Assembly: GCA_963828445.1 (NCBI GenBank)
Contig: CAWHFP010000018.1
Coordinates: forward strand, 1-64,000
DNA length: 64,000 nucleotides
Reading direction: 5' to 3'
Origin: Bog-532 sp963828445
GTDB lineage: Bacteria > Actinomycetota > Actinomycetes > Streptosporangiales > Streptosporangiaceae
In this document: positions 18,361 to 26,657 of the stretch, in pieces
Numbering within the stretch: the first letter of the stretch is position 1
How the letters are laid out: each line of letters begins with the position of its first letter
The notes under the pieces: model-generated
The model's database searches: none
What the model was told of the DNA's origin: nothing
The model's input: only the letters and a program-made list of their open reading frames with translations
Translations under genes and position numbers: made by a program

Positions 18361-18855
18361 GTGGTCGCGGCCGGGGGCATGTTCTGGCTGTCCCGGATCA
18401 ACGAGCACAGCCACTACGCCAGCGGCCTGCTCGGCCCGATGATGCTGACCGCGGCGGGCATCGGGCTGATTTTCGTGCCGGCGTCGCTGGTCGCCCTGAC
18501 CAAGGTGGCCGACGACGACGCGGGCGTGGCCTCCAGCCTGCTCAACACCGGTCAGCAGGTCGGGGGCGCGCTCGGGCTGGCGGTGCTGGGCACGGTGGCC
18601 TGGAGCGCGGTGGCCAGCAGCCTGCACGCCCAGGCGGCCGCGGCGGCCCGGGCGGCCACCGCCCCCCTGTCCCCGGCCGCGATGGCGGCGGCGCAGAAGG
18701 CGGCGGCCCATCACGCCCTGGCCACCGGGTTCTCCCAGGGCTACCTGGTCTCGGCCGGGATCATGCTGCTGGCCCTGGTCGTCACCCTGGTCGCGATCCG
18801 GGTCCGGCGCGAGGACCTGGCCGGGGTCAACCCGATGGCGGCGCCGGGCCGCTGA
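18361..18855 (+). pseudogene. 3' fragment of a DHA2-type MFS exporter gene
   Basis: About 165 residues matching only the last helices of an EmrB/QacA-type drug exporter: GPMMLTAAGIGLIFVPAS, the loop DDDAGVASSLLNTGQQVGGALG, and a final helix before a short basic tail. No start or N-terminal two thirds are present; the fragment begins at the junction with the truncated ABC1 gene. It points to a rearrangement, a deletion or a misjoin in the assembly. Confidence 0.8.
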
Positions 18856-18910
18856 GGCTCCGGCGCTGGGCTACCCGGCCCGCCGGCCTCATGGCCGCCG
18901 GGCCGGGGCT

Positions 18911-19648
18911 TCACATCCGGGCTCTCAGCACGTCGACCTCGGCGCCGGGTGTGAACGGATCGAAGCCGTGCTCGGCCAGCCAGCGGATCCCACGCAGGCT
19001 CCGCCACGACCACCAGCCGCGGATCACGTCGAGGTCGACGTCGGTGCCGTAGCCGGCCACCACGTCGGCCAGGTGCTCTTCGTGCCCGATCGTCAAGCTG
19101 GCCAGGTCGTACAGGGCGTCGCCCGGGGCGGCCTCGGACCAGTCGATCACGCCGGTGACCTCGTCACCCGCGACGAACACGTGCGCGATCTGCAGATCCC
19201 CGTGAATGAACGCCGGTGTCCACGGCCGCAGGGCCGCCGCGGCCACCTGGCGGTTGCGCGTGACCAGGTCGGTGGGCAGGACGCCGTTGGTGACCAGCCA
19301 CTCGCACTCGCGGTCGAGGTCCGCGGTGACCTCGTCCAGGCTCCGGCCGGGCCAGGGCGGCAGCGGCGCGTCGTGCAGCAGGCGGGCGGCGGCCCCGGCC
19401 GCGGCCCACGCGGCCGGCGACGCGGACGACGGCTCGCCCAGGCGGCCGAGAGCCGTCCCGGCCACCGCGGCCAGCGCCAGCACGGGCGGCTTCCGCCACA
19501 GCACCTCCGGGGTCGGGACCGGCACCCGGGCCATCGCCTCGACTTCGATGTCGGTGTTGGCCTGATCAGCGTCGATCTTCAGGAACACGTCGCCGACGCG
19601 CAGGGTCGCGCGCTCGTTATGGGCGACCACCACCTCGACCTCGTCCAC
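18911..19648 (-). CDS. APH-like phosphotransferase with altered catalytic motif
   Basis: A 245-residue protein of the aminoglycoside phosphotransferase/choline-kinase fold. The catalytic loop is HGDLQIAHVF and the metal-binding motif is GVIDWSEA. In the usual HxDxxxxN pattern the final Asn is His here. The N-lobe is short (RVGDVFLKIDADQ, with the likely ATP-binding Lys). Family members phosphorylate aminoglycosides, macrolides, homoserine or other small molecules; the substrate cannot be inferred. It is a single gene, convergent with the MFS fragment. Confidence 0.78.
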   Translation of the reverse strand: MDEVEVVVAHNERATLRVGDVFLKIDADQANTDIEVEAMARVPVPTPEVLWRKPPVLALAAVAGTALGRLGEPSSASPAAWAAAGAAARLLHDAPLPPWPGRSLDEVTADLDRECEWLVTNGVLPTDLVTRNRQVAAAALRPWTPAFIHGDLQIAHVFVAGDEVTGVIDWSEAAPGDALYDLASLTIGHEEHLADVVAGYGTDVDLDVIRGWWSWRSLRGIRWLAEHGFDPFTPGAEVDVLRARM

Positions 19649-19704
19649 GTCGGCATTATCGCCAGGACGACCGCTTACGTCGCCGGGTTATTTCCGGCGG
19701 CGAG

Positions 19705-20514
19705 TCAGCCGGCGTTCCTGGTGAAGGCTCCGCGCCAGATTTCGAGGGAGCCGTCGCCGAGGGCGGCGGTGGCGTTGATGACGCGGGTGTAACCGTCGTC
19801 GAGGAGCATCGGCAGTGCCGGTCCGGAGGGCAGGCCGTTGGCGAAGGACCTGGTGATCCAGGCTTGGACCCAGGCGGTTTCGTTGGTCCACTCGGTGGTG
19901 GTGAAGCCGCCCTGCTCGATCGAGGCTCGCAGCGAGCCGGCGGTGACGACGAAGCTGTCGGTGCCGTCGAGTGACCACGGCATCGGCCAGGTGAGGCCGC
20001 CCGGCCCGCTCGGGTCGGCCGCGTGCGGCTGGCAGATCTCCCAGACGGCCAGGGGCGCGCCCGGGGCCAGGCAGCGGGCGATCTGCGCGAACCAGGCCGC
20101 CTTGTCCTGGACGTTCATCTGGACGTGCATCGTGATCGCGGCCTGGAACGGCAGGTCAGGTTGGAACGTGGCGACGTCGGCCACCCGGAAGTCGGCCAGG
20201 TCGCTCAGCCCGGTCCGGGCGGCCAGGTCGCGGGCGGCGTCCACGTAGGCCGGGGTGATGTCGATGCCGGTGACGCGGGCACCGGTGCGGCGGGCGATCT
20301 GCCGCGCGGGACCGCCGAATCCCGAGCCGACGTCCAGGACCCGATCGCCCGGGGCGAGGCCGAGGTGGCCGATGAGCAGGTCGGTCGCTGCCGCGCCGCC
20401 GAGATGGAACTGGTCGAGGCCGTCCAGCGCACCGTCGGCCGACAGGTCCAGGCCGGGCTGTTCGCTGAGGAGCCGGCCGATCGTCGGGCCGACCGTTGTT
20501 TCGGCGTAGGTCAT
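19705..20514 (-). CDS. SAM-dependent class I methyltransferase
   Basis: A 269-residue enzyme. Motif I is VLDVGSGFGGPAR (SAM binding), followed by VTGIDITPAYVDAA. HVQMNVQDKAAWFAQIARCLAPG is the post-motif region found in small-molecule O/C-methyltransferases of natural-product and tocopherol-like families. Its ATG overlaps the TGA of the upstream exporter gene (ATGA), so the two are translationally coupled. It is last in the operon membrane protein-exporter-methyltransferase. The substrate is unknown; export plus methylation suggests drug modification or a tailoring reaction. Confidence 0.85.
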   Translation of the reverse strand: MTYAETTVGPTIGRLLSEQPGLDLSADGALDGLDQFHLGGAAATDLLIGHLGLAPGDRVLDVGSGFGGPARQIARRTGARVTGIDITPAYVDAARDLAARTGLSDLADFRVADVATFQPDLPFQAAITMHVQMNVQDKAAWFAQIARCLAPGAPLAVWEICQPHAADPSGPGGLTWPMPWSLDGTDSFVVTAGSLRASIEQGGFTTTEWTNETAWVQAWITRSFANGLPSGPALPMLLDDGYTRVINATAALGDGSLEIWRGAFTRNAG

Positions 20515-22095
20515 CGCACGAGGTCCTTTCCGTCGCTTGCGGTCGCCGGCAGTTCGGCTTGGTGGTCAGGTCCGGCCGGCTGCGGGGGCTGGGCGGGCAG
20601 GAAGGCGGCGGCGAGCAGCGCGCCGGCCAGGGCGATGGCGGCCGCGACGACGCACCCGACGCTCAGGCCGTGGTCGAAGGCGCTGGTGGCGGCCTGGTGG
20701 ACGGCGGCCGCGGCCGCGCTCTGGCCGTTCGCGGCCAGCTGGCCGGAGACGCCGAAGGCGGCTCCGACGGACTGGCGGGCGAGGCTCGTCAGCGGGTGCG
20801 GCAACGCCGCCGGAAGAGAGGTGGTGAGCCGCGAGGCGTACAGCGAGGCGTAGACGCTGCCGATGATGGCCACGCCCAAGGTGCCGCCGAGCAGCCGGGT
20901 CGAATCGTTGACGGCCGAGCCGACGCCGGCCCGGCGGGCGGCGACGGCTCCCATGATCGACTCGGTGGCGGGCGCCGACGTCAGGCCCATGCCCAGACCG
21001 TAGACGACCATCTGGACGGCGATGATCCCGTAGCTGAAGGTGGGCGACAGGTCGCGGGCGACCCAGAAGTAGAAGATGGCCTGCAGGACCAGCCCGGTGA
21101 CGACGATGACCTTGGTGCCGGCTCTGACCGCGAGCCTGGTGCCGACGGTCGATCCGGCCGCGACCGAGACCGCGACCGGCAGCAGGTGCACGCCGGTGGA
21201 CAGCGGGCTGTAGGCCCGGATGAACTGGAAGTACTGGGTCATCAGGAAGATGAACCCGGACAGCGTGAAGAAGGCGATCGTGACCGAGGCGCTGGCCGCG
21301 CTGAACCGCATGTTGGCGAACAGCCGCACGTCGAGCATGGGCCGGTCGGTGCGGCGCTCGCCGACAATGAAGGCGGTCAGCAGGACGGCGGCGCCGGCGA
21401 ACCCGAGCAGCGATGCCAGCTGACGTCCAGCCCCGGCCCGGAGCCTCGATGATCGTGTAGACCAGCAGTCCCATGAAGCTGCCGGACAGAATCAGGCCCG
21501 GGAAGTCCAGGCCGTCTGGCTGCGGGTCCTGGGAGCGGGGGACGAACCACGCGGCCAGGGCGATGACGGCCAGCGACACCGGCCCGAGCGTGTAGAAGAT
21601 GCTCGACCAGCGGTAATGCCCGAGCAGGAAGCCGCCCACGATCGGGCCCAGGGCGATGGCCATCCCGGCGGTGGCGCCCCACAGGCCGATGGACAGCGCC
21701 CGCTCCTTGCGCCCGGTGAACACGCCGGTCAGCAGCGACAGCGTGGCCGGGAACGTCATCGCCGCGCCCAGGCCCATGACGGCCCGGGCGGCGATCAGCC
21801 CGGCCGGGGACGTGGCGTACCCGCCGGCGAAGCTGGCCAGGCCGAACACGGCCAGCCCCGCCATCAGCATGCCCTTGCGGCCGAACCGGTCGGACAGGCT
21901 GCCGGAGGTCAGCAGCAGCGCGGCGAACACCAGGTTATAGGCGTCCACCACCCACTGCAGCTGGGTGGTGGTCGCGCCCAGCTCGCGGGTCAGCGTGGGC
22001 AGCGCCACGTTGACCAGGGTGGTGTCGAGGTTGATCACGAACGACGCCATCAGCAGGGCGACGAGGATCAGCGGCTTCGACGGCGTACGAGTCAT
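20511..22095 (-). pseudogene. DHA2-type (EmrB/QacA) MFS exporter, one frameshift
   Basis: The two frames together give a full 14-helix drug exporter of about 530 residues: helix 1 with MASFVINLDTTLVNVALP, loop GSLSDRFGRKGML, and motif C GLGAAMTFPATLSL. The frame changes near 21425, where TIIEAPGRGW should continue into LASLLGFAGAAVLL. The start at 22095 has GAGGAGG upstream. It follows the membrane-protein gene by 11 bases and overlaps the methyltransferase start. Apart from the indel every motif is intact, so it is probably a working gene. Confidence 0.82.
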
Positions 22096-22106
22096 CTCTG
22101 CCTCCT

Positions 22107-22865
22107 CTACTTCGCGGTCGCGGTGATCAGGGCCGGGGCCGGCTTCGGTGTGCGCCGCGATCGGGCCAGGGCGGTCACCGACGTGATGTGCACGGCCAGC
22201 AGCAGCGGCACGCCCACGGTGGGGACGATCGCGATCGGCAGCTCGCTGATCGGCGCCCCGGACGGGGTGACGTGGATCAGCTGGTACGCGGTCACGGCGC
22301 CGAGGGTCAGGGCCACGACCAGGTCGGTCAGGCCGAACGCGTTGAACCACAAGGCGGCGCGGCGGCCGGTGCCCTGCGCGAGCCTGCGCGCGATGAAGGG
22401 GGCGGCGACACCGGCGGCGATGTCGCCCAGGCCCGCGGGCAGCGCCCACAGCGCGGGCACGTGGCCGAGGCCCATGATGATCAGGAAGGCCACTCCGTCC
22501 ACGGCCCGGAACGAGTGCGGCAGCTCCAGCCGGGCCACCGTGCCCGGAGCCCGCAGGACCCGGGCGACCATCGGGATCCGGCCCAGCGCCAGCAGCAGGC
22601 CCAGAAAGCCGAACACCGCGACCGGCATCCACGGCACCCCGTGGCCGAGCGGCGTGTGGTACCAGCCGTGGTCCGCGATCACCGCGCTACCGGCGAACCA
22701 GCCGCCGAGCACGGCGGCCGCGCCCCCGGCCAGTACCCCCGCCCGCGGCCGGCCCAGGCCGGCCCGGATCGCGCCCCCGTACAGCACAACGCAGGTCGTA
22801 GCCAGGATGGCGACGATGCCGCCGATGGTCATCGCCCACAGGTAGCCAGGTGGGTCGTAGTACAT
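22107..22865 (-). CDS. Multi-pass membrane protein of unknown function
   Basis: A 252-residue protein with about six hydrophobic segments (for example WAMTIGGIVAILATTCVVLYG and VDGVAFLIIMGLGHVPALWALPAG) and a basic C-terminus. I do not recognise the family. GGAGGAGG lies just before the ATG at 22865. It is the first gene of the operon with a DHA2 exporter and a methyltransferase, and is divergent from an HxlR regulator, so it is probably induced with them. Confidence 0.7.
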   Translation of the reverse strand: MYYDPPGYLWAMTIGGIVAILATTCVVLYGGAIRAGLGRPRAGVLAGGAAAVLGGWFAGSAVIADHGWYHTPLGHGVPWMPVAVFGFLGLLLALGRIPMVARVLRAPGTVARLELPHSFRAVDGVAFLIIMGLGHVPALWALPAGLGDIAAGVAAPFIARRLAQGTGRRAALWFNAFGLTDLVVALTLGAVTAYQLIHVTPSGAPISELPIAIVPTVGVPLLLAVHITSVTALARSRRTPKPAPALITATAK

Positions 22866-22889
22866 GACAGCCTCCTCCAGTTAGATTGA

Positions 22890-22918
22890 GTATCTTCAAG
22901 CTACTATCTTGTAGATAC
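22890..22918. promoter_or_regulatory. Nested dyad in the HxlR divergent promoter
   Basis: Outer arms GTATCT (22890-22895) and AGATAC (22913-22918) enclose a second dyad, CTAC-N6-GTAG (22901-22914). The gap is strikingly AT-rich. It lies between the divergent operon and the HxlR gene and is the natural site for HxlR binding. Confidence 0.5.
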
Positions 22919-22945
22919 TTTCTTCCAGCTATTATTTTGGATGTC

Positions 22946-23602
22946 ATGACCCGGAACGTTCGCACCTACGATCACTTCTGCCTGACCGCGCGCTCGCTGG
23001 AGCGCGTGGGCGACCGGTGGAGCCTGCTGGTGATCCGCGACCTGCTCACCGGGGCCAAACGGTTCACCGACCTGATGGACCGTCTCGGCGGGATCACGCC
23101 CAAGACGCTCAGCCAGCGCCTGCGCGATCTGGAGGACGCCGGGATCGTGGCCGCCGACCGGGAACCCGGGCGGCGGGAGGTCTGGTACCAGCTGACGCCG
23201 GCCGGAGCCGATCTGCGACCCGTTCTCGACGCGCTCAGCCGATGGGGGCTGCAGCACGCCTGGCGCAGGCCGCGGCCTGGTGAGCAACTGCACGCCGAGC
23301 ACCTGCTGCGCTCCGTGACCCAGGCCATCGGCCTCGCCGCTGACGACCACGATCCGGCGCGCTGGCACTTCCGGCTCGACGGTGCGGACTACCTGGCTGA
23401 AAGCGACGGCCAGCAGTGGGTGCTCACCACGGGGGCCCCGTCCGCACCGGCCGACGTCACGATCACCGGCACCGCCCAGGCGCTGACCGCTCTCGTCTTC
23501 GCCGGGTCAGACGCCGAGATCGACCTCGCCGGCGATACCGGGGCGGTCCAGCGGTTCCGGCACCTGATCGGCACCATGGCCACCGTCGTCCAGCCCGCCT
23601 AG
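22946..23602 (+). CDS. HxlR-family regulator with C-terminal SCP2-like domain
   Basis: A 218-residue protein. The winged helix (about residues 8-100) reads CLTARSLERVGDRWSLLVIRDLL with GITPKTLSQRLRDLEDAGIV; HxlR proteins usually have a Cys near the start, and C11 is present. The second half (about residues 125-215) resembles a sterol-carrier-like domain seen in longer HxlR proteins. I chose the ATG at 22946 as the first giving a standard HxlR start; the earlier in-frame stretch is AT-rich promoter. Likely controls the divergent exporter/methyltransferase operon. Confidence 0.85.
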   Translation: MTRNVRTYDHFCLTARSLERVGDRWSLLVIRDLLTGAKRFTDLMDRLGGITPKTLSQRLRDLEDAGIVAADREPGRREVWYQLTPAGADLRPVLDALSRWGLQHAWRRPRPGEQLHAEHLLRSVTQAIGLAADDHDPARWHFRLDGADYLAESDGQQWVLTTGAPSAPADVTITGTAQALTALVFAGSDAEIDLAGDTGAVQRFRHLIGTMATVVQPA

Positions 23603-24700
23603 CGGAAGGCTGACGGTGAAGACCGCGCCGCCGTCCGGGTGGTTGCCGGCGTGGATGTGGCCGCCGTGCAGGCGTACGTTCTCCCAGGCGATGGCCAGGC
23701 CCAGGCCGCTCCCCTCGGACCGGGCCCGGGCCGTGTCGGCCTTGTAGAACCGGTCGAACAGGTACGGGACCGCGGTGGGAGGCAGGCCGGGGCCGTGGTC
23801 ACGTACCTCCACCACCAGCTGCCTGCCACCCCAGCTGTCGGGCAGGACGCTGACCCGCACGGTCACCGGCGCCCCGCCGTGCCGGACGGCGTTGCCGACC
23901 AGGTTGGCCACGATGACGTCGAAGCGGCGGCGGTCCAGCCGGGCGGTCAGCCCGGCCGGGACGTCGGTGGCCACGGTGGACCAGCCCCGCGTGCGCAGGC
24001 ACCGGCCGACGGCGGTCGCCACGTCGGTTTCGTCGGTCACCAGCTGGGCGGTGCCGGCGTCGAAGCGGGAGATCTCGATGAGGTCCTCGACCAGCCGGTT
24101 GAGGTGGAGCACCTCCTGGCGGACCAGCCGCGCCGCGGTGGCGGCGTCCCCGGTCAGTCCGGGGTGATCGTGGAGGATGTCGGCCACCGCGGTCATCGCG
24201 GTCAGCGGCGTGCGCAGCTCATGGGACACGTCGCCGGCGTACTGCCGGGCGCGGGCCTCCATCTGCTCCAGCTCAGCCACCTTGCCCTCCAGGGCCGAGG
24301 CCATCCCGTTGAACGAGGTGACCAGCTGGGCCAGCTCGTCCCGGCCCTGCGGCTGGATCCGGACCGACAGGTCACCGCCGGACATGCGCTGGGTGGCCTG
24401 GGCCAGCCGCCGGACCGGCAGCAGGACCGGCCGGGCCGCGGCGACGGCCACGATGACGATCAGCGCCAGCAGCAACCCCGCCTCCACCCCGAAGAAGACC
24501 AGCGCGGTGTGGCGGATGGGACTGGGCCCGGGCGGCCCGGCGTAGCTCCGCACCAGGTGCTGCAGCCAGCCAGGACCGTGGATCACCCCGTCCAGCCAGG
24601 CCGGGAGGCGATAGGCATGGATCAAGGTGTGGAACCAGGACGAGGCGATGGCGGCCAGCAGCGCCACCACGATGAACGCGATGACCAGGCGGGTCCGCAC
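23507..24700 (-). CDS. Sensor histidine kinase (HisKA, HAMP)
   Basis: A 397-residue kinase. Two membrane helices (about residues 5-25 and 70-90) enclose an extracytoplasmic loop of about 45 residues. HAMP follows (PVLLPVRRLAQATQRMSGGDLSVRI). The H-box is DVSHELRTPL, the N-box ANLVGNAVRHGG, and G-boxes are DHGPGLPP and GSGLGLAIA. GTG 24700 follows AGGAGGG. It lies 23 bases after its response-regulator gene. The reading frame runs about 96 bases into the 3' end of the convergent HxlR gene. Placement beside D-Ala metabolism genes suggests sensing of cell-wall stress; this is inference. Confidence 0.9.
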   Translation of the reverse strand: MRTRLVIAFIVVALLAAIASSWFHTLIHAYRLPAWLDGVIHGPGWLQHLVRSYAGPPGPSPIRHTALVFFGVEAGLLLALIVIVAVAAARPVLLPVRRLAQATQRMSGGDLSVRIQPQGRDELAQLVTSFNGMASALEGKVAELEQMEARARQYAGDVSHELRTPLTAMTAVADILHDHPGLTGDAATAARLVRQEVLHLNRLVEDLIEISRFDAGTAQLVTDETDVATAVGRCLRTRGWSTVATDVPAGLTARLDRRRFDVIVANLVGNAVRHGGAPVTVRVSVLPDSWGGRQLVVEVRDHGPGLPPTAVPYLFDRFYKADTARARSEGSGLGLAIAWENVRLHGGHIHAGNHPDGGAVFTVSLPLGGLDDGGHGADQVPEPLDRPGIAGEVDLGV

Positions 24701-24723
24701 CAGGCATCCCTCCTACCGTTTGG

Positions 24724-25398
24724 CTACACCGGCCCGAACCGGTACCCGAAGCCCCGCACGGTCTGGATGTAGCGGGGTTCGGACGTGTCGGTCTCGATCT
24801 TGGCTCGCAGCCGCTGCACGCAGGCGTCGACCAGCCGGGAGTCCCCCAGGTAGTCGTGCTCCCAGACCAGTTCGAGCAGTTGCTCCCGGGAGAACACCTG
24901 CCGCGGCGAACCGGACAGGACCAGCAGCAGCCTCAGCTCGGTCGGGGTCAGCATGACGTCCTGGCCGGCCCGCCGGACGATCAGCGAGCCGCGGTCGATC
25001 ACGAGCTCACCGTAGGTCTCGGCCGGTGAGCCACTGCGGGCCGTCCGGCGGATCACGGCCCGGATGCGGGCGTCGAGCACGCGCGGCTCCACCGGTTTCA
25101 CCACGTAATCGTCGGCCCCGGCCTCCAGGCCGCCCACGACGTCCAGGTCGTCGCCCCGCGCGGTCAGCATGATGACGGGGATGTCGCTGCCCCGGCGGAG
25201 CTGGCGGCAGACCTCGAAGCCGTCCAGCCCGGGGAGCATCACGTCGAGCACCACCACGTCGGCGGCGGCGTCCCGGAAGGCGCGCAGCGCCACCTCCCCG
25301 GTCTCGGCGGCGTGCACCCCGTAGCCGAGCCGGCGCAGGGCCAGCTCCAGGCCCTGCCGGGCCCCCGGGTCGTCCTCGACCAGCAGTACGGTTGCCAT
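24724..25398 (-). CDS. OmpR/PhoB-family response regulator
   Basis: A 224-residue regulator. The receiver has acidic pair EDD at 8-10, phosphoacceptor in VVVLDVMLPGLDGFEV, the conserved Thr (MLTARG) and Lys (VVKPVEP). The C-terminal winged helix contains LTPTELRLLLVLSGSP and DSRLVDACVQRLRAKIE. It is transcribed first, ahead of its kinase, and divergently from the DD-carboxypeptidase gene. Repeats of GTCATGA and GTGACAC in the 146-base gap are candidate binding sites. Its closest functional analogues are VanR- or CseB-type wall-stress regulators, by context only. Confidence 0.9.
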   Translation of the reverse strand: MATVLLVEDDPGARQGLELALRRLGYGVHAAETGEVALRAFRDAAADVVVLDVMLPGLDGFEVCRQLRRGSDIPVIMLTARGDDLDVVGGLEAGADDYVVKPVEPRVLDARIRAVIRRTARSGSPAETYGELVIDRGSLIVRRAGQDVMLTPTELRLLLVLSGSPRQVFSREQLLELVWEHDYLGDSRLVDACVQRLRAKIETDTSEPRYIQTVRGFGYRFGPV

Positions 25399-25423
25399 TA
25401 CCTGCCATTATGCCGGCGGCCAG

Positions 25424-25499
25424 GTCATGAATCAGTCCTGAGATTGTCATGACCGTGTCACAGGGGCCTCCCGGCGTCCCGCTGTGACACCCATGTGAC
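25424..25499. promoter_or_regulatory. Candidate response-regulator boxes in the divergent promoter
   Basis: GTCATGA occurs at 25424-25430 and again at 25446-25452, 22 bp apart (about two turns). The second overlaps the 17-base element at 25445-25461, which runs GTCATGA-N2-GTGTCAC. A further GTGACAC lies at 25484-25490. The same GTGACAC-N3-CATGAC pattern appears at 26620-26635 in front of the racemase gene. Confidence 0.5.
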
Positions 25500-25544
25500 G
25501 TCAGCCGGACCGGCCGGAGAAACTGGCGTCGCACCGTCGCCGGT

Positions 25545-26623
25545 ATGCATCCAACCGACGTCCGGCCGGCGCGTCAGCCGGCCCCGGTCCGAACCCGTCC
25601 CCGGCGGCGCCGCGGCATCCTGGCCCTGCTGGCCGGGCTGTGCGGTCTGGCCAGTGCCGGCCTGACCTATCTCGGCCTGACCGAGCTGACCACCCCGTCC
25701 TTCCCGCCGGCGATGACGGCCCCGGCCCCGGCCACGGTCTCGCCGACGGCCGGGACCACCACGGGCGGCCCGGCCCGGCTGGGCGCGGTGTCCTGGCCGG
25801 CCGACGGGTTCTCGGCCGCCGACATCAGCGGCGTCGGCGTGGTGGTCGGCCCGGGCGCCACCCGGCCGGTTCCGATCGCCAGCGTGGCCAAGCTGATGAC
25901 CGCCTACGTGATCCTGCACGACCATCCCGCTGCCGGCCGGGGGATCGGGGCCGGAGATCACGGTCCAGCCGTCGGAGGCGGCCGCCTACCCAGCGCAGGT
26001 TCATGACGGCGACTCGCTGGTCCCGGTCACCGCCGGGGGAGCGCCTGACCGAGCGCCAGGCGCTGGCGGCGCTGCTGCTGCCCTCGGCCGACAACATGGC
26101 CTGGATCCTGGCCCGGTGGGACGCGGGCAGCCAGGCCGCGTTCGTGGCGCGGATGAACGCCACCGCCCAGCGCCTGGGTATGACCGGCACCCGCTACACC
26201 GACCCCTCCGGCCTGGACCAGTCCACCACCAGCACCGCCGCCGACCAGGTGCGGCTGGGCGCGGCCGCGATGCGGGTGCCCGCGCTGGCCGCGATCACGG
26301 CCATGCCCGCGGCCGTCGTGCCCGTGGCCGGGATGGTCCGCAACACCAACACGCTGCTGGGCCAGGACGGGATCGCCGGCCTCAAGACCGGCAGCACGCA
26401 GGCCGCGGGCGGATGTCTGCTCGTCGCGGCCTGGAGCCAGGTGGGCGGGCGCACGACGTTGATCGTGGCGGCCACCTTCGGCCAGCCGGGCTCGGCCCGG
26501 ACCATCCTGCCCCACGCCCTGCAGGCCGGTCAGGCCATGGTGCTGGCCCTGAACCGTGCCCTCGGCGCGAGCCCGCGGCCCAGGCGTGGGCCCGGCCAGC
26601 CGATGCCTGTGACGAGCCCGTGA
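25545..26623 (+). pseudogene. D-alanyl-D-alanine carboxypeptidase (S11/PBP5 type), two frameshifts
   Basis: An exported penicillin-binding protein that removes the terminal D-Ala of peptidoglycan stems. It has a basic start and a membrane helix (residues 24-45), then the active-site motifs SVAK (S113, K116), SADN and KTGST. The frame must shift near 25945 and again near 26035; both lie in runs of five G, and the middle frame reads PEITVQPSEAAAYPAQVHDG as expected. These are probably sequencing errors and the gene is likely intact. It is divergent from the response regulator and precedes the racemase by 34 bases. Confidence 0.8.
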
Positions 26624-26635
26624 CACCTTCATGAC
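26620..26635. promoter_or_regulatory. GTGACAC-N3-CATGAC element before the racemase gene
   Basis: This matches, in reverse orientation, the element at 25445-25461 in the regulator/carboxypeptidase promoter. It overlaps the stop codon of the carboxypeptidase gene and lies 23 bases before the racemase start, so the racemase/ligase pair may have its own regulated promoter. Confidence 0.4.
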
Positions 26636-26657
26636 GCCGCGCGGACACCAGGGCCGC

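Noticed and set aside
9951..23602. A natural-product gene cluster (regulator, oxidoreductase, methyltransferase, exporter)
   Set aside because: No core enzyme such as a polyketide synthase, NRPS, terpene synthase or RiPP gene is present, and the genes face in several independent units.
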